This document shows positions 17,640 through 25,818 of a stretch of 50,130 nt of DNA, piece by piece. Below the pieces are notes generated by a model. That model ran no database searches. It saw only the letters and a list, made by a program, of their open reading frames with translations, and had not been told where the DNA came from. Source of the stretch: Roseomonas sp. (GTDB lineage Bacteria; Pseudomonadota; Alphaproteobacteria; Acetobacterales; Acetobacteraceae); contig JADCFP010000041.1 in assembly GCA_020249465.1 (NCBI GenBank), forward strand, positions 1-50,130, in the 5' to 3' direction. The number at the start of each line of letters is the position of its first letter. Position 1 is the stretch's first letter. The translations under genes and the position numbers were made by a program.

Positions 17640-19195
17640 CAGGCCCCGCGCAGCGACACCGGTGATGCATTCACCGTAAACAGGCTGTTCTGCACAAAGC
17701 CTTGCACATTGGGCCCATGCGCGATGAACAGCCTATCCGCATAAAGCGGAATCACCGGAACATCTTCCATGGTCTGGCGCAGCAGGCGGTTATAGACTGC
17801 CTTGCGCCCGGCCAGATCAGGCGCGCGCGCCGCCTCCGCGAGCAAGGCATCCGCGCGGTCATAGCGCGATGTATTCAGCCCCGGCGGATGCGACCGCGTG
17901 TGATAGAGCGTGACCAGCGGGCTATCCGGGTCGGGCGGGCCAACCACTGCGGTGATGCAGGATTGCAGATTGCCCGAAGAACGCGCCTGCACATAGGCGC
18001 CGCGTTCCAGCACCCGCACCGTCGCCTGAATGCCGACCTGCTGCAAATCATTCGCAAGCGGCACCGGGAAACGATCAAACGGGTTCAGGCCGACCGTGGT
18101 GATTTCGAAACGGAAATTGGAAACACCCGCTTCCCGCAACAGCGCGCGCGCACGATCCGGATCATAGGGATAGCGCGGCACGCCATCATCGCTGAATTCC
18201 TGGAAGGTAGAGGTCAATACGCTGGTCGCTTCAAACTTGGTGCCGCGGAAGAAGCCATCAATCAGCGCCTTGCGGTTCAGCGCATGGATCATGGCGCGAC
18301 GCACGCGCACATCGGCCAAGGGCCCGGCGGTGGTATTCAGCACCAGATTGGCGGTGTTGTTCGCCGGACGATCCAGCAAGGTCACACCATTCGCGCGGCG
18401 CAGCCGTTCAATCACATCCGGGCTTTGCAGCGCGAAAAACACATCCAATTCGCGGTTTTCCAGTGCAATCGCCGCCGCCGTTTCATCACGAACCACGCGG
18501 AAGATAATGTCGGTCAGCGCCGGTACGCCACCGAAATAAGCGGTATTCGCAACCAGCCGCACCTCATTGCCCGTCGTCCAACGGTCAAACACAAAAGGCC
18601 CGGTACCGATCGGGTTCATGGTGTAACGCTCACCGATTTCAGTGACCGCGCGGCGAGAGACGATCCAGCCCTGATTGAAGGCGCAAAGCTTGTGCAGAAA
18701 GCCGGAATTCGGCGCTTCCAGCACCAGGCGCACGGTCAGCGGATCAGGCGTCTGGATTTCCTTGAGCCCCGCAAGCTGCCCGCGATAGAGGCTACCCGTC
18801 GCAGGGTCCAGCACGCGTTCGAAGGAAAACTTCACATCATCCGATGTGAATGGTCCAAAATTCTTGTGCCAGGTGACATTGGGTCGCAGGCGGAAAGTCC
18901 AGACCGTGCCATCGGCGGAAACCTCATACCCCGTCGCCAAATCCGGCACGATTTCATTGGTGCGCTGATCATATTGCACCAGCCCGTTATAGATATGGCC
19001 GGCGATGGATTGGTTTTCGATCTGGAAAATCCGCGCTGGATCAAGAACGGAGATATCCGACCCGAACCGCACGCGCAGCGTACGCGCGCCTTGCGCCATG
19101 ACCGGCACACCAAAGCCGGCACCAAAGGCCAGTGCCGCGGCGCTGGCCATCCAGGCACGCCGACCAATTCCCGACATCATTTCTGTCTCAGCCAT
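17639..19195 (-). CDS. Peptide-type ABC transporter substrate-binding protein (SBP_bac_5)
   Basis: 518-residue secreted protein of the DppA/OppA family. ATG 19195 begins a twin-arginine-like leader (GIGRRAWMASAAALAFGAGF, cleavage near VMAQG). The mature protein starts LRVRFGSDISVLDPARIF and has the family landmarks YNGLVQYD, WTFRLRPNVTWH and FTSDDVKFSFERVLDP. The start overlaps the small upstream gene by eight bases. It should deliver the substrate to the coupled permeases. Family members bind peptides, nickel chelates or other small molecules; the amidases in the same operon suggest an amide-bearing compound. Confidence 0.93.
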   Translation of the reverse strand: MAETEMMSGIGRRAWMASAAALAFGAGFGVPVMAQGARTLRVRFGSDISVLDPARIFQIENQSIAGHIYNGLVQYDQRTNEIVPDLATGYEVSADGTVWTFRLRPNVTWHKNFGPFTSDDVKFSFERVLDPATGSLYRGQLAGLKEIQTPDPLTVRLVLEAPNSGFLHKLCAFNQGWIVSRRAVTEIGERYTMNPIGTGPFVFDRWTTGNEVRLVANTAYFGGVPALTDIIFRVVRDETAAAIALENRELDVFFALQSPDVIERLRRANGVTLLDRPANNTANLVLNTTAGPLADVRVRRAMIHALNRKALIDGFFRGTKFEATSVLTSTFQEFSDDGVPRYPYDPDRARALLREAGVSNFRFEITTVGLNPFDRFPVPLANDLQQVGIQATVRVLERGAYVQARSSGNLQSCITAVVGPPDPDSPLVTLYHTRSHPPGLNTSRYDRADALLAEAARAPDLAGRKAVYNRLLRQTMEDVPVIPLYADRLFIAHGPNVQGFVQNSLFTVNASPVSLRGA

Positions 19196-19352
19196 TTTTC
19201 TGCTCTCCCGGTTTTGCTGATACTGTTGATACTTCGCAGGCGGGGTTCGCCGGCGGATGCTCCTTCGGCCAATCGCGCGGCAAGCGTGCCGCGATGGCGG
19301 TAATGCCGCCGGCCAATTCAGCAGCGCGCACGGCATAATTCGGTGGAATCAT
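19188..19352 (-). CDS. Small protein between amidase and binding-protein genes
   Basis: 54-residue small protein starting MIPPNYAVRAAELAGG. ATG 19352 has AGGAGG six bases upstream and overlaps the amidase stop as ATGA; the stop overlaps the binding-protein start by eight bases. Good start signals on both sides argue that it is real. I do not recognise it. Its place right after an amidase gene resembles the small AtzG-type partners of AtzE-type amidases, but the sequence does not clearly match that family, so a partner role is a guess from position only. The C-terminal 20 residues look unstructured and charged. Confidence 0.55.
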   Translation of the reverse strand: MIPPNYAVRAAELAGGITAIAARLPRDWPKEHPPANPACEVSTVSAKPGEQKNG

Positions 19353-20701
19353 GCGGGCCTCCTGCTGCGCCAATCGGTCGCTGCTTCAAACGCCATGGCC
19401 AGACGGAACATCGTAGCCTCCTGCCCCTGGCGTGTCATGATCTGCCAATGCAGCGGCAGGCCGCCTTCAGAAAAGCCAGTGCATTGCACAAGCGCAGGCA
19501 ATCCCGCGAGGCTCGCCGGCGTCAGCATGGTTTCCATGGTGTAGTTGGAGGATTCAGGTTCCACACCCAGGCGTGGCGGCAGATGCAGCGTGCCAAAGCA
19601 CAGCACCACATCATGCGCATCCCAGAAGCGTTCCATCGCATCGGTAAAGGCGCGGCGCAGGCGCTGCGCGGCCAGATAATCCACCGCCGAAACGCCCATG
19701 CCGGCGAGCAATTTGTCGCGGAGCGCAGCGCCCATCAATTCCGGCGTCTTGGTCAATTCCTCTTCGTGGATGGAGGCAGATTCCGCCGCACCGATCACGC
19801 GCGCCGCATCAAGGCAGGTCGAAGCAGGCCAAGGCAATTGCGCATCCGTGATGCGCGCCCCAAGCCGCGACAGAACGCCAAGCCCCGCTTCAAAAGCAGC
19901 GGCGAGTTCCGCATTGGCGGCAGGCAAGCCAGCGCCCGGATCACGCACCACGGCCACTCTTAGGCCCTTGGCACCCGCACCGCCGGCAGCGCGCAAATGC
20001 GAGCCAAGCGTCGCATCCAGCACAATGGCAGCATCCTCGGCGGTCCAGGTAATGGGGCCGGGGCGGTCCATGGAATAGGTATTGGGCAGGCCGCCCGCCA
20101 TGGGCAGCACGCCCGGCGTCATCAACACACCGCAACAGCCGGTGGCAGCAGCGGGCAGACGCACGGAACCGGTGGTGTCCGACCCAATCGCGAAAAGCGT
20201 CATGCCGGTCGCAACAGCAACGCCAGCCCCGGTGGAAGAACCGCCGGTGAAGCGCGCCGTATCCCAAGGATTGCGCGCGGGCGGGTTCGGCAAATCGAAA
20301 TGTTCCGCCCCCGTACCGGTGCCATATTCCCAAGTGGCAAGCTTGCCGAGCAAGGGCGCCCCGGTTTGGCGCAGCATGGTGACCAGGGGCGCATCGGTGG
20401 CAGCGATCCGCCCCGCCCGCAGTCTGGAATTGGCAATGCAAGGCAGGCCGGCGACATCAAAATTATCCTTGATGCCCCAGGGAATCCCGGCAAGCGGCCC
20501 GGTAGTGCGTGTCGCGCGCGCCCCTGCCGCGTCCAAATAATGTACGGCATGCAGCGTGCCATTCAGGGCAGCGATCCGCGCCAAACAGGCTTCCAGAATA
20601 TCTGCCGCCTTCACCGTGCCTTCAGCCATGCCCGCCAGGGCTGAGGCGATGGTCGGAAAGCCTGATTGCATACAAGATGCATGCATAGGGTTTGTTGTCA
20701 T
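19349..20701 (-). CDS. Amidase-signature family hydrolase (AtzE/GatA-like)
   Basis: 450-residue amidase-signature enzyme that hydrolyses carboxamides to acid and ammonia. The catalytic triad is complete: K78 (GIPWGIKDNF), cis-Ser S156 (GGSSTGAG) and nucleophile S179 (GSDTTGSVRLP). The sequence reads like a stand-alone amidase or AtzE type rather than the tRNA amidotransferase subunit GatA, and no gatB lies nearby. Its ATG overlaps the GntR regulator stop (ATGA). The first codons contain the inverted form of an 11-base element also found before the regulator gene. Substrate unknown; the operon context suggests an imported amide. Confidence 0.9.
   Translation of the reverse strand: MTTNPMHASCMQSGFPTIASALAGMAEGTVKAADILEACLARIAALNGTLHAVHYLDAAGARATRTTGPLAGIPWGIKDNFDVAGLPCIANSRLRAGRIAATDAPLVTMLRQTGAPLLGKLATWEYGTGTGAEHFDLPNPPARNPWDTARFTGGSSTGAGVAVATGMTLFAIGSDTTGSVRLPAAATGCCGVLMTPGVLPMAGGLPNTYSMDRPGPITWTAEDAAIVLDATLGSHLRAAGGAGAKGLRVAVVRDPGAGLPAANAELAAAFEAGLGVLSRLGARITDAQLPWPASTCLDAARVIGAAESASIHEEELTKTPELMGAALRDKLLAGMGVSAVDYLAAQRLRRAFTDAMERFWDAHDVVLCFGTLHLPPRLGVEPESSNYTMETMLTPASLAGLPALVQCTGFSEGGLPLHWQIMTRQGQEATMFRLAMAFEAATDWRSRRPA
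20666..20676. promoter_or_regulatory. Candidate GntR operator at the amidase start
   Basis: The 11-base element TTGCATACAAG lies within the first codons of the amidase gene. It is the exact inverse of the element at 21410-21420 before the regulator gene. The core is a near-palindrome of the TTGTAT/CAA type seen in many FCD-type GntR operators. Its place inside a coding start makes this copy less sure. Confidence 0.4.
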
Positions 20702-21360
20702 GCGGCCTCTCGCCCGGTTTCCTGCGCGGCCTCAAGGAAGACGGCCTTGCCCGCTTGCACATGGGCCCGCATCACCGCCCCAGCCCAGGATGGATTGCGC
20801 GCGGCAATCGCCTCGGTCATTTCACGATGCTGCGCCAGGCTGCGATGCAGATTGGCCTGGTCGAATTTCCTGAAATTGCGCAGGATCATGGGCGGCACGG
20901 CCAGGCTGATCAGGCTGGCGCGGGTGCGGTGCTGCCCGCTCATGTCCCAAAGCGTCTGGTGGAAGCGCACATTGGCCTCCGAAATCTGTTCAACGGCAGT
21001 AAGATCGGCGCCGGGCATGGCTGCTTCCCCAGCCTCACAAGCCGCATTCAGCGCAGCCAGACCCTGAGGAGTAGGCGCAATGGCCGCGTGTTCCGCCGCG
21101 TGGGCTTCCAGCATGGCACGCAGGTCGAAAATCTCGATCATTTCCGGCAGCGACCATTCGGCAGCGAAAGCGCCCTGATTGGGCACAACGCGGAGCCACC
21201 CTTCAGCATCCAGACGCCGCAGCGCTTCGCGAATGGGCGTACGGCTTACGCCCAGCTGGGTTGCCAAATCCTCCTCACGCAAATGCGCGCCGGGCGGAAA
21301 GGTTCCATCCGCCAGGCAGCGACGCAGCGCAAGGTAGGCCTGTTCCCAGGCTGTGGTCAT
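20698..21360 (-). CDS. GntR-family transcriptional regulator (FCD/FadR subgroup)
   Basis: 220-residue DNA-binding regulator. The N-terminal winged helix covers residues 8-75, with LREEDLATQLGVSRTPIREALRRL as the recognition region. The C-terminal helical FCD ligand domain follows (IFDLRAMLEAHAAEHAA, then VRFHQTLWDMSGQHR). ATG 21360 has GAG eight bases upstream; a TTG two codons earlier is less likely. It is first in a ten-gene run and so probably controls it and itself. FCD regulators usually respond to small carboxylates or amino acids. Confidence 0.92.
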   Translation of the reverse strand: MTTAWEQAYLALRRCLADGTFPPGAHLREEDLATQLGVSRTPIREALRRLDAEGWLRVVPNQGAFAAEWSLPEMIEIFDLRAMLEAHAAEHAAIAPTPQGLAALNAACEAGEAAMPGADLTAVEQISEANVRFHQTLWDMSGQHRTRASLISLAVPPMILRNFRKFDQANLHRSLAQHREMTEAIAARNPSWAGAVMRAHVQAGKAVFLEAAQETGREAA

Positions 21361-21388
21361 GGGCAAATCTCGACGCGAAAACTACCTC

Positions 21389-21428
21389 GAACCATACAAT
21401 ACGCAGCCACTTGTATGCAATCTGGTTC
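21389..21428. promoter_or_regulatory. Candidate operator/promoter region of the gntR operon
   Basis: An inverted repeat is visible: CATACAA (21393-21399) and TTGTATG (21411-21417), 11 bases apart, within outer GAACC (21389-21393) and GGTTC (21424-21428). CTTGTATGCAA at 21410-21420 recurs inverted at 20666-20676. It lies 30-70 bases upstream of the gntR start, as expected for autoregulation. FCD GntR sites often have a TTGTATNCAA-like core, so this is the likely binding site. Confidence 0.55.
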
Positions 21429-21633
21429 TTCTGGGAACGCCCATGCTCCAGAAACCCGCCAATATCAGCGGCCTGCGGCCCTACCGGTCACCTTCGCAAT
21501 GTCATCCGCTGTCAGCGGCAGGCGAAACCCGCTGCGTACAAGTTCCGCGAATTGGCCGGTGCAACAGCGCGCCCATTGGATCGCCGGCGGGTCAAGGAGG
21601 TGCCGGCACTATCGCTGTCTTGTAATTCTTTTG

Positions 21634-21655
21634 ACTGAGCCAGAAATTACTCAGT
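21634..21655 (-). terminator. Possible weak terminator after tam
   Basis: A six-pair stem (ACTGAG/CTCAGT) with a ten-base loop lies 21 bases beyond the tam stop. On the minus strand it is followed by CAAAAGAATT rather than a clean T run, so termination is doubtful. Confidence 0.3.
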
Positions 21656-21675
21656 ATCGATGCGGGGGCCAAAAG

Positions 21676-22443
21676 CTACTTGCGCGCCAAAATAAACAAC
21701 CGCCGAAACGGCAGCAGCACCGCCCCATCCGGCCCCGGAGGATAGGCCGCGCGCATCGCCTCTGCATAGGCGGCCAGGAAGCCCTTGCTGCCTTCTGCCC
21801 CAAGCGCATCCAGATAAGGCCGCAGGCTTGTCCCCATGGCCCAGCGCACTACCGGGTCCTCACCGCGCAACACATGGATGTATTCCGTCACCCACATCTC
21901 AAGCTTTGCAACACGCGGGCTGAGCAGCGCGTAATAGGCCTCAGGCGACAGGATGGCCGGCGCGCTTTTCACGCGCTGCAAAACCTCCGCCCAGGGGCCT
22001 TCGCGCGCAATCCTGTCCTGAACCGCCCGCAAGGGTGCCGCATGCATGGATGGCATTTGCACAGCCAAAACGCCGCCAAGTGCCAGGCATTCCAACAGGC
22101 GCGGGAACAGCGCCTCATGCCCATCAAGCCATTGCAGCGCAGCATTACTGAAAATCACATCCGCAGGCGCTTCGGGCTTCCAGCTGTTGATCTCCGCCTG
22201 CGCTGTCTCAAACCCTGCCGCCGCTGCCTTGGCAAGCATCGCCGTACTGCCATCCACGCCCATCACCCGCGCACCCGGAAAGCGCGAAGCCAGCACCGGC
22301 AGCGCATTCCCCGCACCGCAGCCCAAATCCACCACAAGCTTCGGCGCTTGATGCGGAATACGCGCAATCAGATCCAGCGCCGGGCGCAGCCTTTCATCCT
22401 CAAACTGCAAATAGGTCTTGGCGTCCCAGATATCCTTCACCAT
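21676..22443 (-). CDS. tam: Trans-aconitate 2-methyltransferase
   Basis: 255-residue cytoplasmic methyltransferase that esterifies trans-aconitate, an inhibitor by-product of the citric acid cycle. The N-terminal pattern WDAKTYLQFEDERLRPALDL is the Tam signature. SAM binding is at VVDLGCGAGNALPVL, and the family's SNAALQWLDGHE and LAVQMPS stretches are present. ATG 22443 overlaps the patatin stop as TGATG; a GTG one codon earlier is also possible. It is the last gene of the bdhA-patatin-tam run. Confidence 0.92.
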   Translation of the reverse strand: MVKDIWDAKTYLQFEDERLRPALDLIARIPHQAPKLVVDLGCGAGNALPVLASRFPGARVMGVDGSTAMLAKAAAAGFETAQAEINSWKPEAPADVIFSNAALQWLDGHEALFPRLLECLALGGVLAVQMPSMHAAPLRAVQDRIAREGPWAEVLQRVKSAPAILSPEAYYALLSPRVAKLEMWVTEYIHVLRGEDPVVRWAMGTSLRPYLDALGAEGSKGFLAAYAEAMRAAYPPGPDGAVLLPFRRLFILARK

Positions 22444-23543
22444 CACAGAAAGCGGTCCCGGATATCCACGCTGCTTTCGCGGCCAAGCTTATCGAAATGA
22501 TCGGTCAGCCATTTATCCGCCGCATCGCGCCCGAATTGGCGCAGCATGCACAGGAATTCCCAATCGCCATTGAATTTGGTCGAAAGCTTAAAGGAACGGA
22601 GCCTATCCTCATCCTCGATCAAATGGATGAACAGGCGGCGATAGCGCGGCTGTTCCAACCGCCCCGCATCCAATAGCCGCTGCACGAAATCAATCGCGCG
22701 CATTTCCGCCATCAGGCTGCCATTGAAGGTGATTTCATTCAGCCGATTCACAATATCCGATGCGCTTGTCGGCATTTCTTCGCGCACTTGCGGGTTCAAT
22801 TGGATCAGCATGATATCGGGCGGCCCGCCCTGTTCATACAGCGGCCATAGCGCTGGATTGCCGAGGTAGCCGCCATCCCAATAGGATTCGCCCTCAATCT
22901 CCACCGCCTTGAAGACCTGCGGCAGGCAGGCGGAAGCCAGCAGCACTTCCGCATCCAATTCCCGCCGCGTAAAGACACGCGGCTTGCCGGTGCGCACATT
23001 GGTCGCCGAAACAAACAGCCGCGGCGCCTTGGTTTCTTCGCGCAGCCGTTCAAAATCAATGCTCTGGTTCAGCGCATCGCGCAGCGGATTGTAATTGATC
23101 GGAAACGGATTGATCTGATAGGGCGAAAGCACGCGCGAGAGTGTGTCAAAGGTGCGATAGGCGATGGACCAGGTCAGGTCATGCCCCCACATCGCCTTTT
23201 CCCAAGGCAGCGCCTGCAAGGGACTCATGGCCAGATTCGCTGCCATGCTGCGCCAGAAACGATCCAGCGCCTTGATGGCACCTGCCGGGCCGCCTTCAAT
23301 CAGCCCCTGCACCACCATGGCGCCATTGATCGCGCCGGCAGAGGTGCCGGAGAACCCATCAAAATCTATGCGTTCATCTTCCAGAAGGCGCTCCATCGCC
23401 CCCCAGGTAAAGGCGCCATGCGTGCCACCACCCTGCAAGGCAAGGCTCAACCGCTTCTTCGCAACCGGCTTGGCGACAGCGGGCGATGCCAAATCTTCCG
23501 CCGGCGTCCCGGCCCCCTTCCCTGCCGGGGTATTCGCGTCCAT
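22443..23543 (-). CDS. Patatin-like phospholipase family protein
   Basis: 366-residue lipid acyl hydrolase. The oxyanion loop GGGTHG lies at 38-43, the nucleophile S68 is in GTSAG, and D223 is in the DGG motif (YWDGGYLGNP), completing the Ser-Asp dyad. The first 30 residues look disordered. ATG 23543 overlaps the dehydrogenase stop as TGATG. In alphaproteobacteria a patatin gene beside 3-hydroxybutyrate dehydrogenase is a recurrent pairing, which suggests a role in lipid or polyhydroxybutyrate turnover; that link is inference. Confidence 0.9.
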   Translation of the reverse strand: MDANTPAGKGAGTPAEDLASPAVAKPVAKKRLSLALQGGGTHGAFTWGAMERLLEDERIDFDGFSGTSAGAINGAMVVQGLIEGGPAGAIKALDRFWRSMAANLAMSPLQALPWEKAMWGHDLTWSIAYRTFDTLSRVLSPYQINPFPINYNPLRDALNQSIDFERLREETKAPRLFVSATNVRTGKPRVFTRRELDAEVLLASACLPQVFKAVEIEGESYWDGGYLGNPALWPLYEQGGPPDIMLIQLNPQVREEMPTSASDIVNRLNEITFNGSLMAEMRAIDFVQRLLDAGRLEQPRYRRLFIHLIEDEDRLRSFKLSTKFNGDWEFLCMLRQFGRDAADKWLTDHFDKLGRESSVDIRDRFL

Positions 23544-24337
23544 CACGCAGCCAACCAGCCGCCATCAATGGAAAGTGCCGCGCCATTCACGGCGCCAGAG
23601 CCTGGGCCGCACAGATAAAGCGCCATGCGCGCAATATCCTCAACCTCAATCCAGCGGCGCGATGGCTGCTTGACCAGCAAATGATCGCGCAGCGCCGCTT
23701 CTTCCGAAATGCCGAACTTATCCGCCAAAGGCTTCACCTGCGCTTCCGCCAGTGGCGTGCGCACAAAGCCAGGGCAGATCGCATTGCAGGTGATCGGCGT
23801 CTCGGCGATTTCCAGCGCCACCACCTTGGTCATGCCAACCACGCCATGCTTCGCTGCGACATAAGCAACCTTATACGGGCTTGCCACCAAGCCATGCGCG
23901 GAAGCGATATTGATAATCCGCCCCCAGCCGCGCGCCTTCATCCCCGGCAGCGCCGCGCGTATCGCGTGGAAATTGGACGACATATTGATCGCGATGATCG
24001 CGTCCCATTTTTCTTCCGGAAAATCTTCGACCGGGCTCACGAATTGAATGCCGGCATTATTCACCAGGATATCCACGCCACCGAAAGCCGCTTCCGCTTC
24101 CGCCACCATGGCGCGCACACCCGCTGGCTTGGAAAGATCCGCCGCCGAGTAGGGCGCCTCACCGCCGCCCATCGCCGCGCCCACCTTGGCCCGCGCCGCC
24201 ACGATATCTTCTGCCTTGCCCAACCCATTCAGCATCACCCTAGCGCCGGATTCGGCCAGCAGCAGCGCAATGCCAAGCCCAATGCCCGAGGTTGAACCGG
24301 TAACGAGCGCCGAGCGCCCCGCAAGCGTGCGATCCAT
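23543..24337 (-). CDS. 3-hydroxybutyrate dehydrogenase (SDR family)
   Basis: 264-residue short-chain dehydrogenase that interconverts 3-hydroxybutyrate and acetoacetate with NAD. The cofactor loop TGSTSGIG is at 13-20, NNAG near 93-96, and the catalytic S146, Y159 and K163 (YVAAK) are in place. The segments GIQFVSPVEDFPEEKWDAI and CNAICPGFVRTPL are characteristic of BdhA. An inverted repeat 10-29 bases before the start may be its operator. It heads a three-gene coupled run with patatin and tam. Confidence 0.9.
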   Translation of the reverse strand: MDRTLAGRSALVTGSTSGIGLGIALLLAESGARVMLNGLGKAEDIVAARAKVGAAMGGGEAPYSAADLSKPAGVRAMVAEAEAAFGGVDILVNNAGIQFVSPVEDFPEEKWDAIIAINMSSNFHAIRAALPGMKARGWGRIINIASAHGLVASPYKVAYVAAKHGVVGMTKVVALEIAETPITCNAICPGFVRTPLAEAQVKPLADKFGISEEAALRDHLLVKQPSRRWIEVEDIARMALYLCGPGSGAVNGAALSIDGGWLAA

Positions 24338-24346
24338 GAAACACCC

Positions 24347-24366
24347 GTGTCAGGTTAGGTTGACAC
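24347..24366. promoter_or_regulatory. Inverted repeat upstream of 3-hydroxybutyrate dehydrogenase
   Basis: Perfect six-base arms GTGTCA and TGACAC flank an eight-base spacer, 10 to 29 bases before the dehydrogenase start codon. The size and spacing fit a dimeric repressor site; a small mRNA hairpin masking the ribosome site is the alternative. Confidence 0.4.
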
Positions 24367-24434
24367 CCCTTAGCGGAGATTGCTCAAAAAAGAAACTGGG
24401 CGAGAGCGAAAAACCAACCCGCCGGAGCCCCGCT

Positions 24435-25685
24435 TCAATGGCGTTCGTAAATCAACCGCGCGCGGATGGTGCCGGGCAATTCGCGAAGCTCGCCCAGAAT
24501 CTCCTCCGCCTCCTTCCGCGCCTCGGCACTGTCAATCACCAGATAGCCGATATTGCCCGCGGTCTGCAGATACTGCGCCGAGATATTCAACCCGCGCCGG
24601 CCAAAGATTTCATTGATGCGCGAAAGCATCCCCGGCGTATCCCGATGCGCATGGGTCCAACGCGCGCCCGATGGCCGTGCCGGCAATTGCACCTGCGGGA
24701 AATTCACCGCGCCAAAGGTCGCTGCGGTGTCGGAAAAATCAATCAGCTTCCGCGCCACTTCCTGGCCGATGCGCGATTGCGCTTCCCCGGTGCTGCCGCC
24801 GATATGCGGCGTGAGGATCGCATTCGGCAGGCCCTGCAAGGGGGAAATAAATACCTCCCCATTGCGCGATGGCTCCACCGGGAAAACATCCACCGCCGCG
24901 CCGAGCACATGCCCGTCTTTGAGGGCCGCCGCGAGTGCTTCCAGGTCCACCACCGTGCCGCGCGCGTTATTTACAAAAACCGCGCCCGGCTTCATGGCGC
25001 GAATCTCGGCCTCACCAATCATGCCCATGGTCTCTGCGGTTTCGGGCACATGCACCGTGACCGCATCGGATTCGGCGAGCAGCGCATGCAGGCTTGGCAT
25101 TGGTTGCGCATTGCCGTGGGGTAATTTGGTGGTGTGATCGTAATAAATCACGCGCATGCCAAAGGCTTCCGCCAGCACCGAAAGCTGCGCGCCGATATTG
25201 CCATAGCCGATGATGCCAAGCGTCTTGCCGCGCACTTCCCAGCTATTTGCCGCCGACTTGTCCCATTCCCCACGATGCGCGGCATTGGATTTCGGGAATA
25301 CGCCGCGCATCATCATAATGATTTCGCCAAGCGTCAGTTCCGCGACCGACCGTGTATTGGAAAACGGCGCGTTGAACACCGGAATACCGCGCGAAGCCGC
25401 CGCTTCCAGGGCCACCTGATTGGTGCCGATGCAAAAACAGCCAATGGTGATCAGCCGATCCGCCGCCGCCAGCACTTCCTCGGTCACCTGCGTGCGAGAC
25501 CTGATGCCCAGCACATGCACGCCCTTCAGCGCGCGCGCCAGCACAGGGCCATCCAGCGCCTTGGTTTCGCGTTTGACGGAACGATAGCCAGCATCGGCCA
25601 GCAGCTCGACAGCGCTATCGGAAATACCCTCAAGCAACAGGATCTTGATCTTGTCCTTGGGGAGGGAAAGGCGGGTGGGGCTCAT
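24435..25685 (-). CDS. serA: D-3-phosphoglycerate dehydrogenase with ACT domain
   Basis: 416-residue enzyme for the first step of serine synthesis (3-phosphoglycerate to phosphohydroxypyruvate with NAD). It follows the E. coli SerA layout: KIKILLLEGISDSAVELL start, substrate-domain GCFCIGTNQVAL, Rossmann loop GIIGYGNIGAQL, FVNNARGTVVDLEAL, catalytic His in LTPHIGGSTGEAQ, and a C-terminal ACT domain of about 75 residues (GMLSRINEIFGRRGLNISAQYLQT) for feedback by serine. ATG 25685 places the substrate domain at the start. No serC or serB adjoins it. Confidence 0.95.
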   Translation of the reverse strand: MSPTRLSLPKDKIKILLLEGISDSAVELLADAGYRSVKRETKALDGPVLARALKGVHVLGIRSRTQVTEEVLAAADRLITIGCFCIGTNQVALEAAASRGIPVFNAPFSNTRSVAELTLGEIIMMMRGVFPKSNAAHRGEWDKSAANSWEVRGKTLGIIGYGNIGAQLSVLAEAFGMRVIYYDHTTKLPHGNAQPMPSLHALLAESDAVTVHVPETAETMGMIGEAEIRAMKPGAVFVNNARGTVVDLEALAAALKDGHVLGAAVDVFPVEPSRNGEVFISPLQGLPNAILTPHIGGSTGEAQSRIGQEVARKLIDFSDTAATFGAVNFPQVQLPARPSGARWTHAHRDTPGMLSRINEIFGRRGLNISAQYLQTAGNIGYLVIDSAEARKEAEEILGELRELPGTIRARLIYERH

Positions 25686-25818
25686 GGGGGCCGGTTCCTG
25701 CGCCTCATTCGCCCCGGTTTCAAGGGGAAATCCGCCCTGCCCCGCTTTGCCCTTGCCGTCACCGCATCTTGCGACGCATTGTGGCGCTGCAACAGAAGCC
25801 CTTTTCCTGGGATTACCG

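Larger units (their letters stand above)
21361..21675. other. Intergenic region ahead of the gntR operon
   Basis: 315 bases without a convincing gene. The part nearest gntR (21389-21428) holds the inverted elements CATACAA (21393-21399) and TTGTATG (21411-21417), flanked by GAACC and GGTTC, and should contain the promoter of the ten-gene operon. The part nearest tam holds a weak hairpin at 21634-21655. Short open frames here have no codon pattern or start signal that I trust. Confidence 0.6.

Noticed and set aside
17702-19303. 533-codon plus-strand frame opposite the Dpp-like binding protein
   Set aside because: His/Arg/Gln-rich antisense shadow; no start signal, and the other strand is a full binding protein in an operon.
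20692-22500. 602-codon plus-strand frame across gntR and tam
   Set aside because: It spans two real genes and an intergenic promoter region on the other strand and shows no family features.
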